The position numbers and the translations under genes are program-made. DNA of 64,000 bases, taken from assembly GCF_002019645.1 (NCBI RefSeq), contig NZ_KV917374.1, positions 2,306,696-2,370,695 of the forward strand, given 5' to 3'. This DNA comes from Litchfieldia alkalitelluris (lineage in GTDB: Bacteria; Bacillota; Bacilli; Bacillales; Bacillaceae_L). The notes beneath the pieces were generated by a model. That model had not been told where the DNA came from. It made no database searches and saw only the letters and a list, made by a program, of their open reading frames with translations. Positions 55,499 through 64,000 of this stretch are shown one piece after another (position 1 is the first letter of the stretch; each line of letters opens with the position of its first letter).

Positions 55499-56113
55499 GT
55501 GATTGAATTTATTAGAGGAAAAATAGATTATGTAAGTCCAGAATACATTGTGGTTGAAAATAATCAAATTGGCTATTTAATGTATACACCAAACCCATTT
55601 GTATTTCGAAAAAATGAGAAAGAAATAGTCACCATTTATACATACCAACATGTGCGCGAAGATATTTTAGCGTTATATGGTTTTAAAACGAGGGAAGAAA
55701 GAGCTTTGTTTGTTAAACTCTTAAACGTATCAGGAATTGGTCCGAAGGGTGGCTTAGCTATTTTAGCATCAGGACAACCACAACAGGTTGTTTCAGCGAT
55801 AGAAAATGAAGATGAAAAATTCCTTGTTAAGTTCCCAGGCGTCGGGAAAAAAACAGCTCGACAAATGATTTTAGATCTTAAAGGAAAACTACAGGATATG
55901 ATTTCACCAACAGACATTGATTTATTTTCTGATGACTATGAAGCTGAAATCAAACCAAGCAATACATCATCAGCATTAGAAGAGGCGATCGAGGCCCTAA
56001 AAGTACTTGGCTTTGCGGAACGTGAAATAAATAAGGTTGTACCACAGTTAATGAGTGAAGTGATGACAACCGATCAATATATTAAAAAAGCTCTACAAAA
56101 GCTTCTTAAATAA
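55499..56113 (+). CDS. ruvA: Holliday junction DNA helicase subunit RuvA
   Basis: RuvA binds Holliday junctions and loads RuvB for branch migration. The OB fold starts [21 protein letters not shown], two helix-hairpin-helix motifs follow ([26 protein letters not shown]), and the C-terminal UBA-like domain (about 155-203) contacts RuvB. GTG start follows AGAGGAGAGG. Length 204 is normal. ruvB begins 11 bases later. Confidence 0.98.
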   Translation: MIEFIRGKIDYVSPEYIVVENNQIGYLMYTPNPFVFRKNEKEIVTIYTYQHVREDILALYGFKTREERALFVKLLNVSGIGPKGGLAILASGQPQQVVSAIENEDEKFLVKFPGVGKKTARQMILDLKGKLQDMISPTDIDLFSDDYEAEIKPSNTSSALEEAIEALKVLGFAEREINKVVPQLMSEVMTTDQYIKKALQKLLK

Positions 56114-56124
56114 GGGGGAGTATG

Positions 56125-57126
56125 ATGGAGGAACGTCTTGTTTCAGGTGAACCAGATTTTGAGGATTCATCCCTTGAACAAAGTTTAAGGCCCCAGACAC
56201 TTAATCAATATATTGGCCAAACCAAGGTGAAAGAAAATTTAGCGATCTTCATTAAAGCGGCCAGAATGAGGGAAGAAACGCTTGATCATGTGTTATTATA
56301 CGGCCCGCCAGGTCTCGGTAAAACGACGCTTGCAACCATTATTGCAAATGAAATGGGTGTAAATATCCGTACAACCTCCGGGCCAGCAATTGAAAGACCA
56401 GGAGATCTTGCAGCGATATTGACAGCTCTTGAACCAGGGGATGTATTGTTTATAGATGAAATCCATCGTCTTCAACGATCTGTTGAAGAGGTTCTTTATC
56501 CTGCTATGGAGGATTTTTGCTTAGATATTGTGATTGGAAAAGGTGCAGGTGCACGCTCAGTCCGTATTGATTTACCGCCTTTTACTCTTGTAGGCGCAAC
56601 CACACGTGTAGGATCTTTATCAGCGCCCTTACGTGACCGCTTTGGTGTTCATAGTCGCCTTGAATATTATGATGAAAAGCAATTAGCTGATATTGTAGAA
56701 AGAACTGCTGAAATTCTTCAGGTTGAGATTCATCCACATGCAGCAGAAGAGGTTGCACGGCGTTCTCGGGGAACACCAAGGATTGCTAATCGATTACTAA
56801 GACGTGTCCGTGATTTTGCTCAGGTTAGTGGTGAAGGGATTATTACCACGGAGATTGCCGATTCTTCATTAGAATTACTACAGGTAGACCGTTTAGGTTT
56901 AGACCATATTGACCATAAATTACTTAAAGGGATTATTGAGAAATTCCGAGGTGGACCAGTGGGACTTGATACTATTGCAGCTACGATTGGTGAAGAGTCA
57001 CATACCATTGAAGATGTGTACGAACCATATTTGCTTCAAATTGGTTTCTTGCAAAGGACGCCTCGTGGGAGAATTGTCACAGAGATTGTTTACAGGCATT
57101 TTCAGATGGCTGTTCCAGAGGAGTGA
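56125..57126 (+). CDS. ruvB: Holliday junction DNA helicase ATPase RuvB
   Basis: AAA+ motor for branch migration. Walker [10 protein letters not shown] and Walker B FIDEIHRL are intact; [18 protein letters not shown] (sensor 1 and Arg finger region) and the C-terminal winged helix [10 protein letters not shown]...[16 protein letters not shown] follow. The second ATG at 56125 is preferred because AGGGGGAG ends at 56120; the first ATG at 56122 is too close. Length 333 is normal. Confidence 0.98.
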   Translation: MEERLVSGEPDFEDSSLEQSLRPQTLNQYIGQTKVKENLAIFIKAARMREETLDHVLLYGPPGLGKTTLATIIANEMGVNIRTTSGPAIERPGDLAAILTALEPGDVLFIDEIHRLQRSVEEVLYPAMEDFCLDIVIGKGAGARSVRIDLPPFTLVGATTRVGSLSAPLRDRFGVHSRLEYYDEKQLADIVERTAEILQVEIHPHAAEEVARRSRGTPRIANRLLRRVRDFAQVSGEGIITTEIADSSLELLQVDRLGLDHIDHKLLKGIIEKFRGGPVGLDTIAATIGEESHTIEDVYEPYLLQIGFLQRTPRGRIVTEIVYRHFQMAVPEE

Positions 57127-57130
57127 GAGT

Positions 57131-57322
57131 ATGGGGAAAATGTTCATCATAATTGGTATTGTTTTTGTAATTATCGGTATGATTTGGCAGTTCATTGGAA
57201 AACTACCTGGTGATATCGTTTTTAAAAAGGGAAATACAACATTTTATTTTCCAATTGTTACTTCCATTGTCGTCAGCGTTATTTTATCATTAATTTTTTA
57301 TGTGATTGGACGTTTTCGATAA
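57131..57322 (+). CDS. DUF2905 small membrane protein
   Basis: A 63-residue protein with two membrane helices (about 4-19 and 39-60) and the short GKLPGDIVFKKGNTTFYFPI segment that marks DUF2905. AGGAGTGAG precedes ATG, and it starts 4 bases after the ruvB stop. It is commonly placed between ruvB and queA in Bacillaceae. Function is unknown. Confidence 0.88.
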   Translation: MGKMFIIIGIVFVIIGMIWQFIGKLPGDIVFKKGNTTFYFPIVTSIVVSVILSLIFYVIGRFR

Positions 57323-57381
57323 TAAAAGTCGTGATGCTATCATCACATAAAAGATTATTTTAAAGAATAGGTGAAGATTAG

Positions 57382-58410
57382 ATGAAGGTTGATTTATTTG
57401 ATTTTGATTTACCAGAAGAATTAATTGCCCAAACTCCATTAGAGGATCGTGAAGCATCACGCTTAATGGTTCTTCATAAGGAAACAGGTGAAATTAAACA
57501 TACACACTTTCGTTCAGTATTAGATTACTTGAATGAAGGTGATTGTTTGGTTTTAAATGATACAAGAGTGTTGCCTGCAAGATTATATGGAACCAAAGAT
57601 GATACAGGTGCAAAAATAGAGGTTTTGTTACTTAAACAAATTGAGGGAGACCATTGGGAGACCCTTATTAAGCCTGCTAAACGTGTAAAACCAGGAACAG
57701 TCATTAACTTTGGTGATGGATTGCTTAAGGCTGTTTGTACAGGTGAAAGTGACCATGGCGGGAGAGTATTAGACTTTCAATATGATGGTATTTTTTATGA
57801 GGTGTTAGACCAACTAGGTGAAATGCCACTTCCACCTTATATAAAAGAACAGCTTGATGATCGTGATCGTTATCAAACTGTTTTTGCAAAAGAACGGGGT
57901 TCAGCCGCTGCACCAACAGCAGGTTTGCACTTTACCGAACAACTCTTAGATGATATTAGAGCTAAGGGAGTTCATGTTGCATTTATTACATTGCATGTGG
58001 GTCTTGGAACCTTCAGGCCAATGAGTGTAGATAATATCGACGAGCATGAAATGCATGCTGAATTTTACCAAATGACTGCTGGAACGGCACGACTGTTAAA
58101 TGACGTAAAAAAGAATGGTGGTAAAATCGTCTCTGTCGGTACAACATCGACTAGAACACTTGAAACCATTGCAACAGCTAATCATGGGGAATTTGTAGAA
58201 AGTAGTGGGTGGACAGATATCTTTATTTTCCCTGGATATGAATACAAAGCCATTGATGGTCTAATCACCAACTTCCATTTACCAAAATCAACACTCATTA
58301 TGCTTGTAAGTGCACTAGCGGGACGTGAAAATGTCCTCCATGCATACCAAACAGCAGTAAAGGAAAGATACCGTTTCTTCAGCTTTGGAGATGCAATGCT
58401 TATTATTTAA
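57382..58410 (+). CDS. queA: S-adenosylmethionine:tRNA ribosyltransferase-isomerase
   Basis: Transfers the ribosyl moiety of SAM to preQ1 in tRNA to make epoxyqueuosine. The N-terminus [52 protein letters not shown] and GTTSTRTLE motifs are typical. Length 342 is normal. ATG follows ATAGGTGAA. Together with tgt downstream it gives queuosine modification; repeat A copy 8 now separates the two genes. Confidence 0.98.
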   Translation: MKVDLFDFDLPEELIAQTPLEDREASRLMVLHKETGEIKHTHFRSVLDYLNEGDCLVLNDTRVLPARLYGTKDDTGAKIEVLLLKQIEGDHWETLIKPAKRVKPGTVINFGDGLLKAVCTGESDHGGRVLDFQYDGIFYEVLDQLGEMPLPPYIKEQLDDRDRYQTVFAKERGSAAAPTAGLHFTEQLLDDIRAKGVHVAFITLHVGLGTFRPMSVDNIDEHEMHAEFYQMTAGTARLLNDVKKNGGKIVSVGTTSTRTLETIATANHGEFVESSGWTDIFIFPGYEYKAIDGLITNFHLPKSTLIMLVSALAGRENVLHAYQTAVKERYRFFSFGDAMLII

Positions 58411-58444
58411 GACTGAATAGTTTCTAAAGAGGTATACACACTTA

Positions 58445-58577
58445 GTGTGGAATGAGCGTAGAGCCATGCCACTCCTGCGGGATATACGGTATAGGGGAGA
58501 CCCCACAGGAGCTTTGCGACGAGGAGGCTCCCCACGCCGCCCGCGGAAAGGGCATGGATCGGAGCGAATGGAACTAC
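58445..58577 (+). repeat. Repeat A, copy 8, inside the queA-tgt interval
   Basis: The closing stem is CCATGCC (58464-58470) with GGCATGG (58551-58557): a different sequence from other copies on both arms, yet perfectly paired. The inner hairpin CTCCTGCGG...CCACAGGAG is kept with one change, and GGTCTC is replaced by GGTATA. It interrupts the queA-tgt gene pair. Confidence 0.9.
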
Positions 58578-58611
58578 ACTACCTGAGTTTTTTTAAATAT
58601 TTTATGAATGA

Positions 58612-59781
<1,170 letters not shown>

Positions 59782-59907
59782 CTTCTATTGGTAGTGGAGC
59801 TAACGTTAGTCAAATTAGTTTTGCGTAAATTCCGTTATCATCCAATTTGACTATTCTTTTGTAATAGGGAAAAGGGAAGAACATATTTTTGAAAGGGGTG
59901 ACAATAA

Positions 59908-60168
59908 ATGGAAATTTTAGGTACAGTTGGACCATTAATCTTAATGTTTGCGATTTTCTACTTCTTATTAATTCGTCCACAGCAAAAGAAACAAAAAGCT
60001 GTAGCACAAATGCAATCAGACCTTAAAAAGGGTGACAAGATTGTAACAATCGGCGGCTTACATGCAATCGTTGATGGAATTGACGAAGATAAGGTTATCC
60101 TTAAAGCTGGAGATGGATCACGTCTTACATACGACCGTCAAGCTATTCGTGACGTAAGAAATGACTAA
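59908..60168 (+). CDS. yajC: Preprotein translocase subunit YajC
   Basis: An accessory membrane protein of the Sec system, 86 residues. One N-terminal helix (about 5-22, GPLILMFAIFYFLLIRPQQKKQK) carries the RPQQK signature, followed by a small beta domain (GDKIVTIGGLHAIVDGI). AAAGGGGTGAC precedes ATG. tgt-yajC order is conserved. Confidence 0.97.
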   Translation: MEILGTVGPLILMFAIFYFLLIRPQQKKQKAVAQMQSDLKKGDKIVTIGGLHAIVDGIDEDKVILKAGDGSRLTYDRQAIRDVRND

Positions 60169-60539
60169 TTCATAGCGAGAAAAAAGCTATCTTTTTGTGT
60201 TTTTATAACATGAAGAGGTGGCTTTTTTTATTTTGGCGTTTAGGGGATGGATTAAAACTATATAGAAATATGTGCCGAAATGATCCTAAGGATTTCTGAT
60301 GTGCTTACTTGGGATAATATAGGAGGTGAAGTGAATCAAAGGCCTGCAATGATGAAGTTACTCCAGCAAAAGGAGAGACGAAGTGAATCATAGGCCTGCT
60401 TTGACGTAGTTACTCCCGCAAAACCAGCGACGAAGTCAATCAATAGCCTTGCAGTGATACGATTACTCGAGCAAATTCACCACTAAAACAAAAAAAGAGA
60501 TGCAATAAAAACTCGTGCACCTCTTCCTTAACAAGCATA
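60169..60539. other. Intergenic region between yajC and yrzE
   Basis: A 371-base gap between convergent genes. A weak ATAGC/GCTAT hairpin with T's follows yajC (60172-60196). A 52-bp tandem repeat (E) fills 60328-60483, and an AAAAAAGAGATGCA/TGCACCTCTTC hairpin at about 60491-60526 may be the terminator for yrzE. No gene is seen. Confidence 0.5.
60328..60483 (+). repeat. Repeat E: three 52-bp tandem units
   Basis: Units start at 60328, 60380 and 60432 with shared blocks GAAGTGAATCA, AGGCCTGC and AGTTACTC..GCAAAA. Units are about 75-80% identical by eye. Confidence 0.8.
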
Positions 60540-60923
60540 TCAATCAGCAGTTCTAGAAGGCGTCGTCATATTTACTCCAAAAATTCCACCAATCATAGCT
60601 GTCGCTAAAAATCCTGCATGATAAACACTTTGCTCTGTTGTAAACGTTGCATCATGTCCTAAGTACTGGAATATGAACACAACTAAGCTGTAAAGAAGTC
60701 CTGTTGTCCCACCCATTAACCAGCCTTTTTCTTTTCCTTTTCCACCTGAAATAAAGCCCCCGATAAACAATGCTAAGAATGAAACACCTACAATAATCCA
60801 CTGTAGAGATGCTTCTTGCACAGATGAGAACCTTAATATTAGTGAGAAAAGTAAGCTAGTGAGTACAATCACTGCAAAAATGGCTGTGATTCCATAAGCT
60901 GTTGCCAATCCAATTTTCTTCAT
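60540..60923 (-). CDS. yrzE: TIGR04086-type membrane protein (YrzE)
   Basis: A 127-residue membrane protein with four helices (about 5-30, 40-58, 68-90, 98-117), starting MKKIGLATAYGITAIFAVIVLTS. The start at 60923 is chosen because GGGGAGGAG lies 6 bases upstream; the longer frame from 60995 is not supported. B. subtilis yrzE occupies the same place between yajC (yrbF) and yrbG. Function is unknown. It is read opposite to yajC. Confidence 0.85.
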   Translation of the reverse strand: MKKIGLATAYGITAIFAVIVLTSLLFSLILRFSSVQEASLQWIIVGVSFLALFIGGFISGGKGKEKGWLMGGTTGLLYSLVVFIFQYLGHDATFTTEQSVYHAGFLATAMIGGIFGVNMTTPSRTAD

Positions 60924-61093
60924 GTTATCTCCTCCCCAAATGATAATCCTAAAAAACTTCGGAAACTGTCCTAGTACGAGCATATTCATGTCCAAAAAAA
61001 AATAGAATACAAATATTTTTTAGGACTACCATCATATGATTAATAAAGAAGATTTCTACTTAGAGGATATGGGACATGGAAGGGGATTGAGGG

Positions 61094-62383
61094 ATGGTTA
61101 CAACGTTAGCACTAGTGATATTTGTCCTAAGTTATATAATCATTATGTCTGAAAAATTAGATCGGGCCCTGATTGCTTGTACAGGTGGCGTATTAATGCT
61201 GATTGTCGGTATTTTTACAGTTGAGACTGCCTTTTTAAAATACATAGATTGGAGTACAATTGCGTTATTATTATCAATGATGATTATTGTAACCATCACT
61301 AGTAAAACAGGGGTATTTGAATTTGTTGCTATCATGTTAGCAAAGCTGGTTAATGGAAGAGGGGTTCCATTATTATTTGCGATTGCTCTTGTGACGGCAA
61401 TAGGTTCTGCATTTTTAGCAAATGTGACAACCGTTTTATTATTAGTACCAATTGTTTTAACGTTGGTAAAGATATTACAGGTTCCTGCGGTACCATATCT
61501 TGTTGTCATTATTATTTCTTCGAATATTGGAGGAGCTGCAACATTAATTGGTGACCCACCCAATATAATGATTGGTCAAGCTGTGGAGCATTTAACCTTT
61601 AATGCATTTTTAATACACCTTTCACCAGTGGTAACACTTATTTTTTTCATTACTTTCATTGGACTTGCGTTATTGTATGGCAAGAGGCTAAAAGTATCAA
61701 AACACAATCAATTAAAGCTCAAACAAATTGATGCACTAGAATATGTTACCTTTGATTCTGTGTTGTTTAAGTCTGTTGGGGTTTTAATTCTTACAATTTT
61801 CGGATTTATTTTTCATCCATTTATTCATGTAGAGTTAACAAGTGTAGCTATGGCGGGTGCGTTGCTACTTCTTCTATTAACTCATCAAGAACACAGAACT
61901 GATGATGTGTTTAAACAAGTAGATTGGGGCACTTTATTCTTTTTTATCGGACTCTTTTTACTCGTGGGTGGGTTAGAAGAAGTGGGGGTAATTGACGAGC
62001 TATCAAGAGGAATGATTTATTATACAGAAGGGGATTTACCAAAAACAGCGATGCTTATTTTATGGATGACTGGCATTTTATCTGGATTTGTTGATAATAT
62101 TCCATTTGTTGCTGCAATGATACCAGTTATAAATGAATTCAAGGAATATGGAATGACTAATCTAGATCCTTTATGGTGGTCATTGGCCTTAGGAGCGTGT
62201 CTTGGTGGAAATGGTACCCTACTTGGATCCTCGTCGAACCTTGTTGTAGCAGGATTAGCTGCTAAGGAAAAGGAACATGTAAACTTTATTGAATTTCTAA
62301 AAGTTGGTTTACCTGTCGTCCTTGTATCACTTATCGTGTGTACGGTTTATGTTTATTTTCGATATTTGCTACCATTTATGTAG
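61094..62383 (+). CDS. ArsB/NhaD-superfamily ion transporter
   Basis: A 429-residue permease with about 11-12 membrane segments. Features of the ArsB/NhaD/CitM group are LANVTTVLLLVPIVLTL, NIGGAATLIGDPPNIMIG and the symmetric GNGTLLGSSSNLVVAG block near the C-terminus; these two loops form the substrate site in the family. The substrate (anion, arsenite or Na/H exchange) cannot be told from sequence, and no arsR or arsC is nearby. AAGGGG lies 8 bases before ATG. It is extra relative to the B. subtilis yrzE-yrbG order. A terminator follows. Confidence 0.9.
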   Translation: MVTTLALVIFVLSYIIIMSEKLDRALIACTGGVLMLIVGIFTVETAFLKYIDWSTIALLLSMMIIVTITSKTGVFEFVAIMLAKLVNGRGVPLLFAIALVTAIGSAFLANVTTVLLLVPIVLTLVKILQVPAVPYLVVIIISSNIGGAATLIGDPPNIMIGQAVEHLTFNAFLIHLSPVVTLIFFITFIGLALLYGKRLKVSKHNQLKLKQIDALEYVTFDSVLFKSVGVLILTIFGFIFHPFIHVELTSVAMAGALLLLLLTHQEHRTDDVFKQVDWGTLFFFIGLFLLVGGLEEVGVIDELSRGMIYYTEGDLPKTAMLILWMTGILSGFVDNIPFVAAMIPVINEFKEYGMTNLDPLWWSLALGACLGGNGTLLGSSSNLVVAGLAAKEKEHVNFIEFLKVGLPVVLVSLIVCTVYVYFRYLLPFM

Positions 62384-62420
62384 TAGTTAAAAAACGGTAC
62401 AAATTTAGATCGGAAAAATT

Positions 62421-62443
62421 GCCTCTCTATAGAGGTTTTTTTT
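62421..62443 (+). terminator. Terminator of the ArsB/NhaD-type gene
   Basis: CCTCT and AGAGG form a short stem (loop CTAT) followed by eight T. Confidence 0.75.
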
Positions 62444-62532
62444 CTATGAAAAAAAGGAAAGTTCTGGCCATTATTTTTTACATGTACTTGTTTATACTAA
62501 AGAGGAAATTTATAGTATGAAGGAGTCCATAA

Positions 62533-63171
62533 ATGGAGGAATATATCGTTATTGCTCTGCGTACGTTGATTTTGTACATAGCCATTGTCATTATCTTTCG
62601 TCTAATGGGAAAACGCGAAATCGGGGAGCTAAGTATCCTAGATCTTGTCGTTTTTATTATGATTGCAGAAATGGCAGTGAAATCCATTGAAAATCCCAAT
62701 GAATCGATGTTAAATACGTTGCTGCCGATGGCAATCTTGATGAGCATTCAAATTACACTCGCTTATCTTTCGTTAAAGAGCCAAAAGGTGAGAGATTTTG
62801 TTGATGGAAAGCCAACCGTCATTATCAATCAAGGGAAAATTGATGAGGAAGCAATGCGGAAGCAAAGATATAATTTTGAGGATTTACTGATTCAGCTGCG
62901 AGACAAAAATGTAAAAAGAGTGGCAGATGTCGAATTTGCCATATTAGAGCCATCTGGTAAGTTATCTGTCCTAGAGAAGAATAATAAAACCACTGAGTTT
63001 CCCTTAATACTTGATGGGGTTGTTCAAGAAGAGCATGTAATTGCTTTAGGAAAAACAAATCTGTGGCTTCGGCAGCAGCTTCGAGAGCTAGGGTATAAGG
63101 ATTTAAAAAAGATATCTTATTGTAGTTATGGTAATGGGACTTTTTTTATAGATTTAAAAGACGAAAAATAA
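62533..63171 (+). CDS. yrbG: DUF421 membrane protein YrbG
   Basis: A YetF/YrbG-type protein of 212 residues. Three N-terminal membrane helices (about 4-22, 33-52, 58-78) precede a cytoplasmic DUF421 domain (GKPTVIINQGKIDEEAMRKQR, LIQLRDKNVKRVADVEFAILEPSG). AAGGAG lies before ATG. In sporulating Bacilli DUF421 proteins include SpoVA-associated and germination-linked members, but the role of YrbG is not known. It is convergent with spoVB, as in B. subtilis. Confidence 0.9.
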   Translation: MEEYIVIALRTLILYIAIVIIFRLMGKREIGELSILDLVVFIMIAEMAVKSIENPNESMLNTLLPMAILMSIQITLAYLSLKSQKVRDFVDGKPTVIINQGKIDEEAMRKQRYNFEDLLIQLRDKNVKRVADVEFAILEPSGKLSVLEKNNKTTEFPLILDGVVQEEHVIALGKTNLWLRQQLRELGYKDLKKISYCSYGNGTFFIDLKDEK

Positions 63172-63208
63172 AAACAAGTAACCTTTGATAATGGCTACTT
63201 GTTTTTAT
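63170..63208. terminator. Bidirectional terminator between yrbG and spoVB
   Basis: AAAAACAAGTAACC and GGCTACTTGTTTTT pair (one mismatch) around TTTGATAAT. It overlaps the last codons of both genes. Confidence 0.8.
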
Positions 63209-64000
63209 TTTGTGGAAGAAAGATTGCTAGAGGTTTCCCGATGACTGGAATTCTTTCCATCTCTTCCTTTTTAATTAAATTGAAGACGATTAGTAAAATA
63301 CCATAAACAATAGACGTGATGATTAAAGCAAGAATGGTTTTATAAGCGAGAGACATTTCACTCATATATTCAAATGAATAATGACCTGCAAAACCAGCAC
63401 ATACCATCGTTAGAAAGCTTTTAATATAATCTTTTACATAGAAGCTATATGAAATCACTTTAACAATGGTAGAGAAATGTAATAGGGTGACAAGGACCAT
63501 TCCTATCATGATAGCTAATGCGGCACCCATAATGCCAAGTGATGGTTGTGAAGCCAAAATGAATATCAATGCTGTTTTAACGGCGGCACCGATAATGCTA
63601 TTAATCATGGCAGCACGGGCAAGGTCAAGTGCTTGCAATGTCGCCTGAAGTGGGCCTTGGAAATAGTGAAAAATGAAAAATGGTGCCATCACTTTCACGA
63701 AAATGGCTGCATTATTAGTTCCGTACATTAATTCCATGACTGGATCTGCAAAAACATATAAAACAACAACTGCTATTCCACCAGATACAAGTGATAACCT
63801 GAGAGCTTGTTTTAATCGATGCTCAATTAAGAGAGATTTCTTTTGAGCGGCGGCTTCACTAATAGCAGGTACAAGAGAGGTTGATAAAGCAGCCGTAATA
63901 AAAGATGGTAAAAACAGCAATGGCATCGCAAACCCGGTAAGTTCTCCATATTGCCTTGTTGCAATATGTGTAACCACTCCTGCAATCGCAAGACTTTGAG
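63195..64000 (-). CDS. spoVB: Stage V sporulation protein SpoVB, 3' part (start outside window)
   Basis: A MATE/MOP-superfamily flippase-like membrane protein needed for spore cortex synthesis. Only the C-terminal 268 or so residues are here; the frame is open to the window edge. Seven or so membrane segments are visible, with the FAMPLLFLPSFITAALSTSLVPAISEA block typical of SpoVB/MurJ-like transporters and PFFIFHYFQGPLQATLQALD further on. The position after yajC-yrzE-yrbG matches B. subtilis. Confidence 0.93.
   Translation of the reverse strand, partial: QSLAIAGVVTHIATRQYGELTGFAMPLLFLPSFITAALSTSLVPAISEAAAQKKSLLIEHRLKQALRLSLVSGGIAVVVLYVFADPVMELMYGTNNAAIFVKVMAPFFIFHYFQGPLQATLQALDLARAAMINSIIGAAVKTALIFILASQPSLGIMGAALAIMIGMVLVTLLHFSTIVKVISYSFYVKDYIKSFLTMVCAGFAGHYSFEYMSEMSLAYKTILALIITSIVYGILLIVFNLIKKEEMERIPVIGKPLAIFLPQNKNK

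Noticed and set aside
56909-57130. Upstream extension of the DUF2905 gene to a 137-residue protein
   Set aside because: The extension lies wholly inside ruvB in another frame; ATG at 57131 has its own ribosome-binding site and gives the usual DUF2905 length.

Overview
The window comes from a low-GC, endospore-forming Gram-positive bacterium of the Bacillaceae. Gene order follows the Bacillus subtilis block valS-folC-comC-spoIIB-maf-radC-mreBCD-minCD-spoIVFAB-rplU-prp-rpmA-spo0B-obg-pheBA-niaR/nifS-nadBCA-safA-coxA-bofC-ruvAB-queA-tgt-yajC-yrzE-yrbG-spoVB almost gene for gene. The many sporulation genes (spoIIB, spoIVFA/FB, spo0B, safA, a YhcN/CoxA-type lipoprotein, bofC, spoVB) leave no doubt about spore formation. 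I cannot name the species. An RNase E/G gene, absent from B. subtilis, shows it is a different Bacillaceae lineage.

Layout. 1-1.7 kb: 3' part of valS. 1.9-11 kb: a 3032-residue secreted subtilisin-like protease of bacillopeptidase F type, inserted between valS and folC, with a PQQ-type propeller and five long tandem modules. 11.4-14.6 kb: folC and a membrane GAF-GGDEF diguanylate cyclase. 14.7-27.4 kb: a type IV pilus locus. Three minor prepilin genes run leftward; a small membrane protein, a VanW/G5-like protein, PilB, PilT, PilC, a major prepilin, the prepilin peptidase and PilM, PilN and PilO run rightward. It occupies the place where B. subtilis has only comC. 27.5-34.5 kb: spoIIB, maf, radC, mreBCD, minCD. 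34.5-36.7 kb: a gene-poor stretch packed with structured repeats and one small membrane-protein gene. 36.7-44.7 kb: spoIVFA/FB, the RNase E/G gene, the rplU-prp-rpmA ribosomal operon with its L21 leader, spo0B, obg, pheB, pheA. 44.7-50.5 kb: NAD biosynthesis (niaR and a NifS-type gene divergent from nadBCA). 50.9-55.4 kb: spore coat/cortex genes. 55.5-64 kb: ruvAB, a DUF2905 gene, queA, tgt, yajC, membrane-protein genes and the 3' part of spoVB.

How the genes work together. The pilus locus looks complete for assembly and retraction: ATPases PilB and PilT, platform PilC, PilM/N/O alignment proteins, peptidase, one major and three minor pilins. PilB has an N-terminal MshEN-like region whose second c-di-GMP-binding motif is intact, and a diguanylate cyclase gene lies next door, so second-messenger control of pili is a reasonable hypothesis. 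Prp and the N-terminal extension of L27 form the known processing pair. NiaR, the NifS-type desulfurase and NadBCA form the known quinolinate/NAD unit.

The main unexplained signal is not protein coding. At least eight copies of a roughly 130-bp GC-rich structured intergenic repeat (here 'A') lie in both orientations; its closing stem shows compensatory base changes between copies. A second structured repeat ('B') alternates with A in a B-A-B-A-B-A array between minD and spoIVFA, joined by a conserved linker. Three further families ('C', 'D', 'E') occupy other intergenic gaps. No transposase, CRISPR array, tRNA or rRNA was seen.
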